Positions 45,791-55,538 of a stretch of DNA of 64,000 nt are shown here, one piece after another. Each line of letters begins with the position of its first letter. Positions within the stretch are counted from its first letter, which is position 1. Location of the stretch: the NCBI GenBank assembly GCA_946965045.2, contig OX337236.1, forward strand, positions 992,001 to 1,056,000. Direction: 5' to 3'. The position numbers and the translations under genes were made by a program. Source of the DNA: Epithemia pelagica. Lineage: Eukaryota > Bacillariophyta > Bacillariophyceae > Surirellales > Surirellaceae. Under the pieces are notes generated by a model. The model saw only the letters and a program-made list of their open reading frames with translations, made no database searches and had not been told where the DNA came from.

Positions 45791-46825
45791 ATGGGACAGG
45801 GTACCTTCAAGACTACGAGAATACAATTGAAAGCAAAACGGAAGAATTATTCATGTTTCTGTTGGGCATTACTAGGGTCACTGCCGCTCCTACCAACCCT
45901 TTTGGTTGCCCTTGTGGTGGGATTTCAAGATAGTAGTGTGGAATGGATTGTGCCGAAAATGTCCTGGGCAATCGTGGAGGCTACGAGTTGGTCAGCACCA
46001 TCGGTCACTGCGCCGACACCATCGGCTCCAGTCCGAGATCTCAAATCCTTTGTGGCTCATGAACGAGCGATCGCCTTATCCACCTCTCGGAACAACATGC
46101 GTGAAAACTCTGGTGGGTGTGTTAGCTATCCTGAGCTCTTGGGCATTGAAGATTTACCAACCGAACACTTTCATCGTTATGCCGTCGCCAACTGTGCGGC
46201 AGCTGGATCGTTGGAAGGAGCTCGTGAAAATTTGAGACTTCAATTGTCGGATATACCAGAACCTGTCAGGGAACGCATGTTGCAACGAGTCTTGGTGCCA
46301 GGCATCTCACAGAAGAACTCCATTCAAGATGCCACGAGTCAGCTCACATCGGACGGCCAAGCACAGAGTTATTTGGCCTTTTGGTCCACAAACTACAACG
46401 CACACAGCATGGATCGACAGTACGAGACGTGTGTGATTGTTGCTGGTGTAACCATTAAGGTGGCCGAGATGGTAGCCGAGTACAAGCATGAGACCAAGAA
46501 AGTCATTGTCGGTTCGGAACCGTGTCATTGTGGAATCTTTTATTGTGAAGTGTGTCCAGTTATGGACACACAAACTACCATGACACCCGTCTTCAAACGA
46601 CACAGTCTATCTCTCAAGCAGCAAAATGATTTGCATTCCCTTATGACACTTCATGCTTTGAATGCTGCTGAAAGCATGTTGGCCACTCACAACAATGACT
46701 CTTCGGCCACGGCATCGTCTTCATCACAACCGGATTATACCTTGCCGGGCAGTTCCCATCAAGAGGCCGAAATGCAACAACTAAGCTGGAAGAAACCGGA
46801 AATGGCCTTTGTCGGTCACACCTAG
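45791..46825 (+). CDS. Unknown single-pass membrane protein, tandem paralogue 2
   Basis: 344 aa, same strand as paralogue 1 and about 835 bp downstream. The cytosolic tail is much shorter (MGQGTFKTTRIQLKAKRKNY) before a membrane segment (FCWALLGSLPLLPTLLVALV). The conserved blocks are in the same order: DLKSFVAHERA, LPTEHFHRYAVANC, ENLRLQLSDIPE, ISQKNSIQDATSQLTSDG, YLAFWSTNY, YETCVIVAGVTIKVAEMV, SEPCHCGI/CEVCPV and TPVFKRHSLSLKQQNDLHS, with WKKPE near the end. The N-terminal context is weak, so a further 5' exon in the spacer is possible. Function unknown. The order and identity of blocks make duplication certain enough to treat the two as one family. Confidence 0.75.
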   Translation: MGQGTFKTTRIQLKAKRKNYSCFCWALLGSLPLLPTLLVALVVGFQDSSVEWIVPKMSWAIVEATSWSAPSVTAPTPSAPVRDLKSFVAHERAIALSTSRNNMRENSGGCVSYPELLGIEDLPTEHFHRYAVANCAAAGSLEGARENLRLQLSDIPEPVRERMLQRVLVPGISQKNSIQDATSQLTSDGQAQSYLAFWSTNYNAHSMDRQYETCVIVAGVTIKVAEMVAEYKHETKKVIVGSEPCHCGIFYCEVCPVMDTQTTMTPVFKRHSLSLKQQNDLHSLMTLHALNAAESMLATHNNDSSATASSSSQPDYTLPGSSHQEAEMQQLSWKKPEMAFVGHT

Positions 46826-47148
46826 GTTCCTTTCCTCATTTTTCTGTTTGTGGAATTGGACGAGCAAGTATTGTGCTCCTCCAAAGTGTTAACGATTGAT
46901 AGATCCCGTTCAATTTTGTGTTGTTTGTAGAAAGAGGTGTATTTTTAGTCTTGTCCTTGTTTCCTCTGCAACCAGAGAAGACAGCAAAGCCCCGTAGAAA
47001 CAAATCACGGCACTCTAGTACTAGTCTGTCGGAGGACAAAATGTTCATTCATAACATAGAGAGTTTTCAGAATATTTGTTTCGGCTCCAACCTCGACCAT
47101 GGTAAGTCAGCACGATTTCTGATCAAGTCAAGTGAATCATGATCCTTT
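46826..47148. other. Convergent intergenic region
   Basis: About 320 bp between paralogue 2 and the sirtuin stop. Nothing recognised beyond short chance frames. Confidence 0.4.
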
Positions 47149-48450
47149 CTAATTCTTTTGTCTTTTCCGGTGCGCAACAGTATCGACCCTCTCTTCGCTG
47201 TCAGTTTCGCTATCAGCGTCAACATGGGTTTGCCACCAAGGATCGGTCGACAGATTGGCACTGGGATTCTTCCAGTACAGCTGTATTTTGTCGCTGTCAA
47301 TATCCACGTTCCATTCCTTTCCATGTCTGGAGCTCTCGGAATCGGAAGCATTCATTGGACCATCATGATGATGTGCCTGCATCCAGTCATGCATTAAATC
47401 CTCCAGGACTTGATCGACTTTGGAATGAATAATCAAATGTGCTTGCTCATCGTAGGGTGTGGCTTGTAGATTGACAATGACAAACTTTTCTGCCAACGTG
47501 GGCAAACTTCCCGCCGGCTCAATGCGCAGGGAGGTACCCAGACACAAGACCAAAGCGGCCTGCTTGCAATATTCCAAGGATCGCTGATAATCGTCGTCCG
47601 GCAAGGGATCTTTCCAGTCCAACAGTGTATCACGAAGAGGACTATTACAGTCATTGCAGTATCGTCCTGTGGGTTGAAAACTCATGCCGCCCACATCTGT
47701 CTCGCGAAAATGCTCCAAACAACAGTCTTGGCACTTTTCGGTAAAGACACAGCCATGCAAAATGGCCAATCGTTCACGACGCATTCCCGAACGACGGTGC
47801 AAGCCATCGACATTTTGAGTAACGCAAAATCGCACCCAGCCCAAGACTTCGGTCAAATAATATAAGGCACGATGTGTTAACGTTGGGCGGGCTTGTCCAA
47901 AATCCATGGAAGCCACACTGTCATCGTTTTGGTCTGGTGTAGAAGAGGGGGTGCATGGTATTTCAGGATCGACAGTGGAAGAACAAGACGATGTCACAAC
48001 CGTCGGTTCAAGTGAATTGTCCATTTTGTCTTTTCGGTATCTTTTGTTGTTGATTTTCGAAATGTCTTGGTTCTTGCTATCAAAGCTGCCTTTTCGTTTG
48101 GCTTGTTGCTGTCGTCGTTTTCGTTCTTGCTGTTCCAGTGTCCAAATACCTTTCGGACCTCGAAAATCAGGAATTCCAGCCGCTGTGCTGATTCCGGCTC
48201 CAGTCAATACAACAATTCCACCCCTCCGACGAAAACTAGTTGAACGCTTCCTGTCCTCCTGCCTAGCCTGTGAGCTTGAGGACGACGACGCATCTTGAGA
48301 TGGCGTGGTGGCCGCCAATGCGTCTTGCACCAATTCTAACAATCGACGTCTCTTTGCTTTGTACGAACGAGAGGTTTCTCGTGTTTCCGGCAACCCGCAA
48401 ACACCCTTGTGAGGATATTCCTTTAACCGACTGGCATACCCCGCACTCAT
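47149..48450 (-). CDS. SIRT6: SIRT6/7-class NAD-dependent protein deacylase
   Basis: Class IV sirtuin, 433 aa, probably nuclear, removing acyl groups from histones. The N-terminus MSAGYASRLKEYPHKGVCGL matches the SIRT6/plant SRT1 signature. The NAD fold follows: VLTGAGISTAAGIPDFRGP (about 78-96) and GIWTLE, typical of SIRT6. A long basic insertion of about 80 residues (QQERKRRQQQAKRKGSFD onwards) comes next, then TQNVDGLHRRSG and the catalytic His in LAILHGCVFTE. Zinc Cys pairs are CQDC and CNDC, followed by LRDTLLDWKDPLP and LCLGTSLRIEPAG. The insertion lies where the SIRT6 loop replaces the usual helix bundle and is longer than in animal and plant members. Head-to-head with CYP97. Confidence 0.93.
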   Translation of the reverse strand: MSAGYASRLKEYPHKGVCGLPETRETSRSYKAKRRRLLELVQDALAATTPSQDASSSSSSQARQEDRKRSTSFRRRGGIVVLTGAGISTAAGIPDFRGPKGIWTLEQQERKRRQQQAKRKGSFDSKNQDISKINNKRYRKDKMDNSLEPTVVTSSCSSTVDPEIPCTPSSTPDQNDDSVASMDFGQARPTLTHRALYYLTEVLGWVRFCVTQNVDGLHRRSGMRRERLAILHGCVFTEKCQDCCLEHFRETDVGGMSFQPTGRYCNDCNSPLRDTLLDWKDPLPDDDYQRSLEYCKQAALVLCLGTSLRIEPAGSLPTLAEKFVIVNLQATPYDEQAHLIIHSKVDQVLEDLMHDWMQAHHHDGPMNASDSESSRHGKEWNVDIDSDKIQLYWKNPSANLSTDPWWQTHVDADSETDSEERVDTVAHRKRQKN

Positions 48451-48820
48451 GATCCGATCAGTTCATTTGTAGGTCGGTTGATTGCTCCATAACCTAGAAA
48501 GTGACGACGAGAAAGGGGAAAATCATTAACAGCGACTCAAACATGTCTAAGAAGCTTCTGAAAAGCGTCTTAACATTCTTATCTTCCACCTGGAAGGCGT
48601 CGGCCAACCTACCCCTGTACGCACTTCGTGTGATGTCTGATCTGATTGGTTGTCCTCTTCAAGAGAGAGAAAGAGATCTATTGCAGATGCGATCCAGAGA
48701 ATCCGTTTGGCGTACCTCAAAGATCGCTCTGTCTCATCATCCTTGTTATTCTCTGCAACCCATTTCCTATTGTCATTTGTTTGATCTCTCTCGTTCAGTG
48801 CGTAGATCCTAGGGTGTAAA
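48451..48820. promoter_or_regulatory. Shared upstream region of sirtuin and CYP97
   Basis: 370 bp between divergent starts. No obvious TATA box; several GAGAGA/TCTCTC words near 48660-48690. Promoter role by position. Confidence 0.4.
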
Positions 48821-50782
48821 ATGGTTCGCAATGCAACTGGGTCGCCAAGTGTGACGACGCTTCTCCTAGCTTTGATGGCGTTCGGCACCTCTACCACGGA
48901 CGCCTTTGTGGTCCCACCCTCGTACAGTGTTCGTCGCTCGGAGTCCAGTCTCTTTTCGGCCACAGAGGAAACCGAAACGACAAAGGCAACAAAGGACGAC
49001 GCATCATCGGACACTAATACTCTTTCGGAAAGTGACTTGTTCTTTCTCAAGGAAGCTTCGGCAAAATCGGAGGACGAGAAACAGAATGAGAAAAATCCAG
49101 ACGTCGAAGGTCTTCCGTGGTGGTGGGAGTTGGTCTGGAAGCTAGAAATGTTTCAACTCGGTGAGCCAGGGACGGAAATTGGATTGGGCGATTCCGCCAA
49201 TGTCCTACGAACCAATATCGAACAAATTTACGGCGGTGAACCCTCGTTGGATCGGTGCCCCATGGCGGAAGGGGCTCTCGATGATATTGGTGATGGTACC
49301 ATGTTTGTGGGGCTGCAAAATTATTACAGAAGCTATGGCAGTCCTTACAAATTGTGCTTTGGACCGAAATCCTTCTTGGTCATTTCCGACCCGGTCCAAG
49401 CCAGGCATATTCTCCGCGATGCCAACAAGTTTTACGACAAGGGTGTCTTGGCCGAAATTCTTAAACCCATTATGGGCAAGGGATTGATTCCGGCCGATCC
49501 GGAAACATGGTCCGTCCGGCGCAAACAAATTGTTCCCGCCTTTCATCAAGCTTGGCTCAACCATATGGTGAGCTTGTTTGGCAAGTGCAATGGTCCCCTT
49601 ATTGACTTGCTCAATAACAAGGTTGATCCGACCAAAAGTACCAACACCAAGGTGGAAATGGAAACCTTGTTTTGCTCCGTAGCTTTGGACATTATTGGTC
49701 TCAGTATTTTTAATTACGACTTTGGATCTGTGACAAAAGAATCACCCATCATTAAAGCTGTCTACTCCGCTCTTGTCGAAGCGGAACATCGCAGTATGAC
49801 GCCTGCACCGTATTGGGACCTGCCATTGGCCAATGAAGTGGTTCCGCGGTTGCGAAAGTTTAATGCGGACTTGAAATTACTCAATGACGTATTGGATGAA
49901 TTGATTGACAAGGCCAAGGCAACTCGAACAGTCGAAGATATTGAAGACTTGGAACAGCGGAATTACGAACAAGTCAAGGATCCCTCCATGCTCCGATTTT
50001 TGGTCGATATGCGGGGAGCCGATATTGACAATAAACAATTGCGTGACGATCTCATGACCATGTTGATTGCTGGGCACGAAACAACTGCTGCTGTCTTGAC
50101 ATGGGCACTCTTTGAATTGGTCCGAAACCCAGATTGCATGAAACAAGCCCAAGCTGAAATTGACCGTGTCATGGGCGATTCGGACCGGACACCAACGTAT
50201 CAAGATATCAAGGATCTCAAATATTTGCGACTGGTTGTGGCTGAGACGCTGCGTATGTACCCCGAACCACCCCTGCTCATTCGACGATGTCGTACTCAGC
50301 ATGATTTGCCTGCTGGCGGTGGTCGCGACGCCACTGTCATTCGTGGAATGGACATCTTCATGGCCATTTACAACATTCATCGCGACGAACGATTTTGGCC
50401 TGAACCTACCAAATTCGATCCAATGCGTTTCACCCGCCCCTATTCCAACCCCGATATCCCCGACTGGGCCGGTTTTGATCCGACCAAATGGGAAGATTCG
50501 AAACTGTATCCCACCGAGTCGGCCGCTGACTTTGCCTACCTTCCCTTTGGTGGCGGAGCACGTAAATGTGTGGGAGATGAATTTGCGACCTTGGAAGCAA
50601 CTGTTACCTTGACCATGGTGTTGAAACGATTTGACTTTGAATTTGATCCGGATTACCTGGAGGGCAAGGATGATCTCTTTAGTTCCCCGGATGGTCTGAA
50701 TCACCCAGTTGGCATGAAAACTGGGGCTACCATCCATACACGCAATGGACTACATATGCTCGTTAAGAAACGGGTACCATGA
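48821..50782 (+). CDS. CYP97: CYP97-family P450, carotenoid hydroxylase
   Basis: Intronless, 653 aa. CYP97 enzymes hydroxylate carotene rings in xanthophyll synthesis in the plastid. The N-terminus is a hydrophobic signal peptide (LLLALMAFGTSTTDAF); the Ala-Phe at about 28-29 is the type of junction that directs proteins into complex plastids. P450 motifs: the LIPADPETWSVRRKQIVPAF region; I-helix MLIAGHETTAAVLTW (about 416); K-helix AETLRMYPEPPLLIRR (ExxR, about 476); PERF-like region PTKFDPMRF; and heme loop FGGGARKCVGDEFA (Cys at about 582). The strong similarity to CYP97B/LUT1-like sequences is from memory. Whether it acts on beta or epsilon rings is open; diatoms lack lutein, so beta-ring hydroxylation to zeaxanthin is likelier. 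Confidence 0.93.
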   Translation: MVRNATGSPSVTTLLLALMAFGTSTTDAFVVPPSYSVRRSESSLFSATEETETTKATKDDASSDTNTLSESDLFFLKEASAKSEDEKQNEKNPDVEGLPWWWELVWKLEMFQLGEPGTEIGLGDSANVLRTNIEQIYGGEPSLDRCPMAEGALDDIGDGTMFVGLQNYYRSYGSPYKLCFGPKSFLVISDPVQARHILRDANKFYDKGVLAEILKPIMGKGLIPADPETWSVRRKQIVPAFHQAWLNHMVSLFGKCNGPLIDLLNNKVDPTKSTNTKVEMETLFCSVALDIIGLSIFNYDFGSVTKESPIIKAVYSALVEAEHRSMTPAPYWDLPLANEVVPRLRKFNADLKLLNDVLDELIDKAKATRTVEDIEDLEQRNYEQVKDPSMLRFLVDMRGADIDNKQLRDDLMTMLIAGHETTAAVLTWALFELVRNPDCMKQAQAEIDRVMGDSDRTPTYQDIKDLKYLRLVVAETLRMYPEPPLLIRRCRTQHDLPAGGGRDATVIRGMDIFMAIYNIHRDERFWPEPTKFDPMRFTRPYSNPDIPDWAGFDPTKWEDSKLYPTESAADFAYLPFGGGARKCVGDEFATLEATVTLTMVLKRFDFEFDPDYLEGKDDLFSSPDGLNHPVGMKTGATIHTRNGLHMLVKKRVP

Positions 50783-51266
50783 GATGTCAACATGCTTCTT
50801 AATTTTCGCAAGTAACTTTAACAGCAACCCAATGCTTTGTGATATTCACCAACCCTGACTTGGCTGCGTTTGTCGTCATGGGATATATTTTGAAAATCTT
50901 ACACCTATGCGAAGTTACGAAGGCTAAGCTCTGTCCCATTCCCATGGGGTAGGATTTCCCCAAAGCGTTGTACCTTCGACCTCTGTGACCCTTTCGATCA
51001 AGGACATGCCACACAGGGGTGAGACGGCCATCTAATCTGAGCGCTCAACTAATTATAATGGTATTTTAATTCGGTTTTACTCCGTCCGCTGAGTTTTCAA
51101 TCATCTTCGATGCTCTGGTACAGGTGTGACATTTTGTTGTTTGGGGGAAAACGGGGGACGTTTGGTCGAGTTCTGATTCAAGATGCAAGCCTTTTCGCGA
51201 TTGGGCACGATCAACCTGCCATCGTACACCATATAGCAGCCCTGGAACCTACTGAACAAAACAACA
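50783..51266. other. Intergenic, upstream of LRR gene
   Basis: About 480 bp between two plus-strand genes. Nothing recognised besides expected 3' and 5' flanking sequence. Confidence 0.4.
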
Positions 51267-52829
51267 ATGAGTTTTGTTGATCAAGTTGCACCAATCGGAC
51301 ACCAACAGCGAGCACAGCAGTTGTTTCGACTGAGCCAGATGAAAAAGAACTGGGCAGATTACATGAAAGAAGCGACCAACGAGCTTTGGCTCTGCCTACT
51401 TCGGCTTGATCCTGACGCGATCAAGTTTCTATTGGAGAAATGGGCCATTCTCCGAGAAAAACGGCGCACTCAACAGTGCCCATGTAGCAGCATCCAAACA
51501 AATCATGATGCGGCAGAAGCATCGGGGGATGAAACAGGGGTCAAGAGACTGGAGAAGCTTCAGTTGTTCGAATGTCGGTTTGCTGACGAGAAATCAGTCA
51601 ATTGCTTGATTCAGTTCATGATTGTTGTAGGAGAAGAACTTAAGGAGCTGGATATTTCAGATGCATTCCTTGCTGACGAAGATGACTTCGTCTTGGATGA
51701 ACGGTCTCTTGTATCACTTCTTTGTGGACTGCGAAAAGTTTCATCATTGGAGCGGCTCGGACTATCGCATGCATTCTTACGTGGAGCAAAAGTTGGAGCT
51801 GCGTTCCAGAGTCTTTTGCAGTCGACTGGGAGCCATATTCGAGAACTCCGTCTCTGGGGGTGCAAAAGCGATATTCATATGTTTGACCCATTCATGGTTG
51901 GATTGCGAGGCCACAAGGGTTTAACGAATTTGTGTCTCATGGACAGCGGTGTTGACGATTTCAAGTTTGACAAGTTGGTCCAAACTATACGCTCTTCCAA
52001 CACTCGCAAAACCTTGAGAAAATTAGATCTTTCCAAGAATCGGATGACTCAACGGTCTCTTCTTGGACTATCTCAGCTGCTGAGTAGCTGCCAGAAAATT
52101 GAATCTCTCCTTCTCAACGAGTGTCGACGTCTCTGTGGCAATGTCGATTCCGAACCTTTGATAATGGCATGGTATGAGCAATTTTTGCTTTCACTTGGTA
52201 GTAACAAGGCCTTAAAGGAGTTGGGACTTTGCTCCTGTGGAATTTCAAATGATCTTGCGCTACCGTTGTTCAAAATCCTTGAGGGAAACTCTACATTGAA
52301 ACGCCTTGACATTCGAGGTATTGAACCTGTTTCCAAAGCATTGTCAACCTGTCTCTCTTCCATGCGAGGCCTGGAAGATTTGTCTGCTCATCTAGATCTC
52401 GAGTTTCCTCCGTTGAGGACGGCAATTCATTTAAATACCAGCCTTGTTGAACTCAACTGCATGCTCCAAAGATATGAAGACGAACAAAACAATTCACGAC
52501 CTGGCGATGACGAAATCTGGTGTTCGTGCTCTGACAAGTATGTATGCCGTGTCTTGCGACGCAATCGGTCGCTCAAATGTGTTCCAAAGTTTCTGATCCA
52601 CTTTGGAACTGGGCAACTCGATCCCAGTAGGTGGCCCATTTGCGCCAGGAAATTGATTGAAGATTGCCAGGAGCCGCTGCAACTGACAAATTGTTTCACC
52701 CAACCATGTTACATCTATTCCTCAAAAAGGATGCTACGTCACGGGGAGGACGCCTCAGCCTTGTATGAATTTATTCGCTCGACTTCTCTCGACATGGTAT
52801 CAATGTACAGGGGATGCTACAAGATGTGA
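51267..52829 (+). CDS. Leucine-rich-repeat (RNI-like) protein
   Basis: Intronless, 520 aa, without signal peptide or membrane segment, so probably cytosolic. From about residue 90 to 385 there are irregular LRRs of the ribonuclease-inhibitor type: LEKLQLFECRF, LKELDISDAFL, LERLGLSHAFL, IRELRLWGCKS, LRKLDLSKNRM, IESLLLNECRR, LKELGLCSCGI and LKRLDIRGIEP. The N-terminal 80 residues are helical and contain WADYMKEATNELWLCLLRL. The C-terminal portion (CSCSDKYVCRVLRRNRSL onwards) is Cys-rich and unassigned. Such stand-alone LRR proteins are abundant in pennate diatoms; a binding partner cannot be inferred. Confidence 0.85.
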   Translation: MSFVDQVAPIGHQQRAQQLFRLSQMKKNWADYMKEATNELWLCLLRLDPDAIKFLLEKWAILREKRRTQQCPCSSIQTNHDAAEASGDETGVKRLEKLQLFECRFADEKSVNCLIQFMIVVGEELKELDISDAFLADEDDFVLDERSLVSLLCGLRKVSSLERLGLSHAFLRGAKVGAAFQSLLQSTGSHIRELRLWGCKSDIHMFDPFMVGLRGHKGLTNLCLMDSGVDDFKFDKLVQTIRSSNTRKTLRKLDLSKNRMTQRSLLGLSQLLSSCQKIESLLLNECRRLCGNVDSEPLIMAWYEQFLLSLGSNKALKELGLCSCGISNDLALPLFKILEGNSTLKRLDIRGIEPVSKALSTCLSSMRGLEDLSAHLDLEFPPLRTAIHLNTSLVELNCMLQRYEDEQNNSRPGDDEIWCSCSDKYVCRVLRRNRSLKCVPKFLIHFGTGQLDPSRWPICARKLIEDCQEPLQLTNCFTQPCYIYSSKRMLRHGEDASALYEFIRSTSLDMVSMYRGCYKM

Positions 52830-53124
52830 TGCTGGAGACTATTTTAGTTACGCAGGGGTCGACGGACCCTCACACTTGACAGTTGAATCACGATCCCCAG
52901 GGTTGGCGTATAGTATGCCCTCCAAACGATGAATACTGGCCGAGATGACGTCGCCGCCATCTTATGTTTCGATACCGAAACTAACCTTTCGTTGACATCG
53001 AGTTCTTGTTGCGTCTAGAGGATTCATGTTCTGTGTCAGCCACCTATGTTAAAAGGTTACTGCTAACTCTGCTACCGAAATTTGACTTTTGACCAAAACA
53101 CACTTCACCTTTTTTCTTAGCTTA

Positions 53125-53139
53125 GGCTATCTCCACCCG
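53125..53139 (+). repeat. Left terminal inverted repeat of the Harbinger element
   Basis: GGCTATCTCCACCCG, preceded by TTA. It is the reverse complement of 55539-55553. Confidence 0.9.
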
Positions 53140-53330
53140 GGGCCGCTAATGGTCCAAATACCGCTATTGAACTCCACCACGTCCTCTAACCGCTAAACAG
53201 CTCCCCTATCCGCTATTTTTTCCGCTATTTGGGGCCCCCAATAGCAGGAAAAATAGCGGATAGCGGTAACCGTAGGCATAAATAAATCAACGCATGATGC
53301 CAACAGCGTCCCCTTCATTTGGTTCTGTAG

Positions 53331-53612
53331 TGTTTTTGAATCTCTCCCGCCGAAGAGGTGGCATGGTAGCGATCGCATGGCATCTCTTGGGTTTCATGCT
53401 GGTGTTTTTTATGCCTCCTTCATAAAACAATCAAACAGAAAACATCGGTCGTGGGTCTGTGTATTCTGTTGTGTTTTTGAATCTCTCCCGCCGAAGAGAT
53501 GGCATGGTAGCGATCGCATGCCATCTCTTGGGTTTCATGGTTGTGTTTTCTATGCCTCCTTCATAAAACAATCAAACAGAAAACATGGGTCGTGGGTCTG
53601 TGTGGTCACCTG
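53331..53612 (+). repeat. 141-bp tandem duplication spanning the Myb-like ORF start
   Basis: Two direct copies, 53331-53471 and 53472-53612, starting TGTTTTTGAATCTCTCCCGC and ending in the first codons of the Myb-like ORF. Copy 2 has AAAACATGGGTCGTGGG; copy 1 has AAAACATCGGTCGTGGG, so the start codon is present only in copy 2. A few other substitutions separate them. Confidence 0.85.
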
Positions 53613-54811
53613 AAGAAAAGCGCATTGCTGCACTTGCGTGGAAGAGGGCCTCTGCCGACCCTATTTCTGGTGCTGACCAGAAAGCTGATATATTCCGTGA
53701 AAAGGTAAAAGTAAACATTGCAGCACTTGCCCCACATGGTTGCGACAAACAATGCTACCACTATCGCTCCACCGCGTCCATTTTTGGACATTTGCGTGAT
53801 AGAGTTTTCGCAGACATCCAGAAGTTCAACAGTGTGTTGCGGTTGGTCGAAGGAGCAAATCTAAGTGGTGTGGACAAGCAACAGAAAATAAACATGGCAG
53901 TGGCGATTCACCTCAAAAAAAGTTCGCTTCCTTCCTACCTTTTCAAGAGCTTTGATGCATGCCAGTGGCCCAACTATCTGGCATGGATCGAATTAAAAGA
54001 TATCCCTAAATTTGCTGTTGCCGAGTCCTCTTCGTCCAACTCTGGAGAGGATGACGACGTGACGGACTCCGTTTTTGATTCCTCAGCAGACGCGGAACAA
54101 GTGGCATCTACTCCTAAGCCCAACAGCAAGAGTCGTCCTGGTGGTCGAGACATGGCAAAATCAAAAATGCTCAAGAACAAAAAGACTGATGAGACACGAG
54201 AACGGCTTGAAGAAGCAAAGAGACTCCGCCTTGCTATCGAGCACCGTAATAAACAGTTAGAGAGCATTGGGCGTCTGGCACAGCTGAAGAGTGTTATCTC
54301 ATTGTGTGGTGAGACTCACAAGGACCAAGTTTACCAACTCAAGCAACAGCTTCTTGAAGAAACCTTGCGCAAATATGGACAAAACCTGTCTAGCGCTGGT
54401 GAAGGTGAAAAAGAAAATGAACCTGGTACAAACGAAGGTGACAAGGAAAATGACCCAGAAGAAAGCACTAACTCTACAGAAATTATGGACGGCGATGAAT
54501 CTGAAGTGGCGGTTGCACTCAACCAGCTTGCGCCAACTATGGAACTCTTATCCAGAATGTTTATGTCGTTCAAAGTCCCTGGTTGCCCAAAAAAGAAAAA
54601 CCAAATGTACAAGTCAGGATCACAAATTGCTTCCAATACAAGAGTGGTGACACCCTCCTTTCCACGGAATTGCCCTTCCCAAGCTTTAGGACAGTTTTCC
54701 CAATTGAAATGCTTGCAATCCCATGACGCAAAGCAACCTGGGAAGTTACGAGCAGCATTTTTCTTCAACGCGTGCTCCTTTTCCGAAGACGAAGGTTGGC
54801 GATTTAAATAG
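53585..54811 (+). CDS. Harbinger Myb/SANT-like accessory protein, altered C-terminus
   Basis: 408-aa ORF. In PIF/Harbinger elements a Myb-like protein binds DNA and helps bring the transposase into the nucleus. Residues 1-110 (MGRGSVWSPEEKRIAALAW onwards, with DKQCYHYRSTASIFGHL) fit the diverged Myb/SANT-like domain. A Ser/Asp-rich linker follows, then a helical segment RERLEEAKRLRLAIEHRN resembling the NAM-associated C-terminal domain. From about residue 335 (after LSRMFMSFKV) the frame simply reads the antisense of the transposase gene, so the natural C-terminus is lost and the last 75 residues are nonsense. The start is fixed by the ATG in the second duplicated leader. Confidence 0.75.
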   Translation: MGRGSVWSPEEKRIAALAWKRASADPISGADQKADIFREKVKVNIAALAPHGCDKQCYHYRSTASIFGHLRDRVFADIQKFNSVLRLVEGANLSGVDKQQKINMAVAIHLKKSSLPSYLFKSFDACQWPNYLAWIELKDIPKFAVAESSSSNSGEDDDVTDSVFDSSADAEQVASTPKPNSKSRPGGRDMAKSKMLKNKKTDETRERLEEAKRLRLAIEHRNKQLESIGRLAQLKSVISLCGETHKDQVYQLKQQLLEETLRKYGQNLSSAGEGEKENEPGTNEGDKENDPEESTNSTEIMDGDESEVAVALNQLAPTMELLSRMFMSFKVPGCPKKKNQMYKSGSQIASNTRVVTPSFPRNCPSQALGQFSQLKCLQSHDAKQPGKLRAAFFFNACSFSEDEGWRFK

Positions 54812-55431
54812 TCTTTGGCAAAATGTTGTTTGATAAGGGATAAGAATTGCTCAAAGGATTCATGTAAGACCGACTCAGACAAGCAAAGATTTTCATCTTC
54901 CCTGTCATCAGCATCCCCATAAGCAATCTTCCGAAAGCAAGCCACAAGACGCACAAGTGGGTTGATCCCAGGACGTCCATCAAGCATGTAATGTTGCGTG
55001 AAGCAACCACTACCATAAAGTTGGTTGTATATCTGATTGAAAACTGCGCGGGGTAATCGGAACCGACGCTCAAAGTCTGCCTCGTCGTAGATGGAGTTTT
55101 CTCCATCAAAGTAATTGCGCACCAATCGCTTGTACGCTTCGTCAAAGTCACGACTCTTGTTTGGTGCCTTTCCTTTAGGCGAACCACCATGTTGGGTGCT
55201 AGTATGTTGTTCCAGGAGGTAAGATGCAACTGTAGAAGCTACACCAATGTCAACATCTGCCTCCTGTTGGAGCAGCTCCAACAGTTCATCCAACGAGTCC
55301 TCCATCTTTTTTGAGCAAACTTTGGTCTGTTCTTGCTGACTATTGTTTGATGACTCCTCTCCCCTCTCATTCTTTAACCGAAACAAGATAGGGCATATGT
55401 GAATTTGCAAATGCCTTATCAATAGCGGCAC
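54331..55431 (-). pseudogene. Harbinger DDE transposase, truncated
   Basis: Reads from MPLLIRHLQI (or better MEDSLDELLELL at 55305) through FRLPRAVFNQIYNQLYGSG and RPGINPLVRLVACFRKIAYG to the catalytic core: FPGCFASWDCKHFNWENCP (first Asp), KEGVTTLVLEAICDPDLYIW, then FFGQPGTLNDINILDKSS (second Asp). Beyond about 54580 the frame becomes the antisense of the Myb-like ORF (SATATSDSSPSII onwards), so the third acidic residue and the C-terminal third are absent. An internal deletion joining the two convergent genes explains this. The copy should be inactive by itself, although its termini could be mobilised by an intact relative. Confidence 0.85.
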
Positions 55432-55538
55432 TATTGTATAACGGAGATCGTGGAGTTCATTTCCTCTTGGCTCCGCTAACCCGCTATCCGGATAGCGAGG
55501 CCAATCAGAAAGCTCGAATACGTCAGCATAGCGGCGCT

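Noticed and set aside
49877-50737. 286-codon minus-strand ORF
   Set aside because: Fully antisense to the catalytic half of CYP97, whose motifs are intact.
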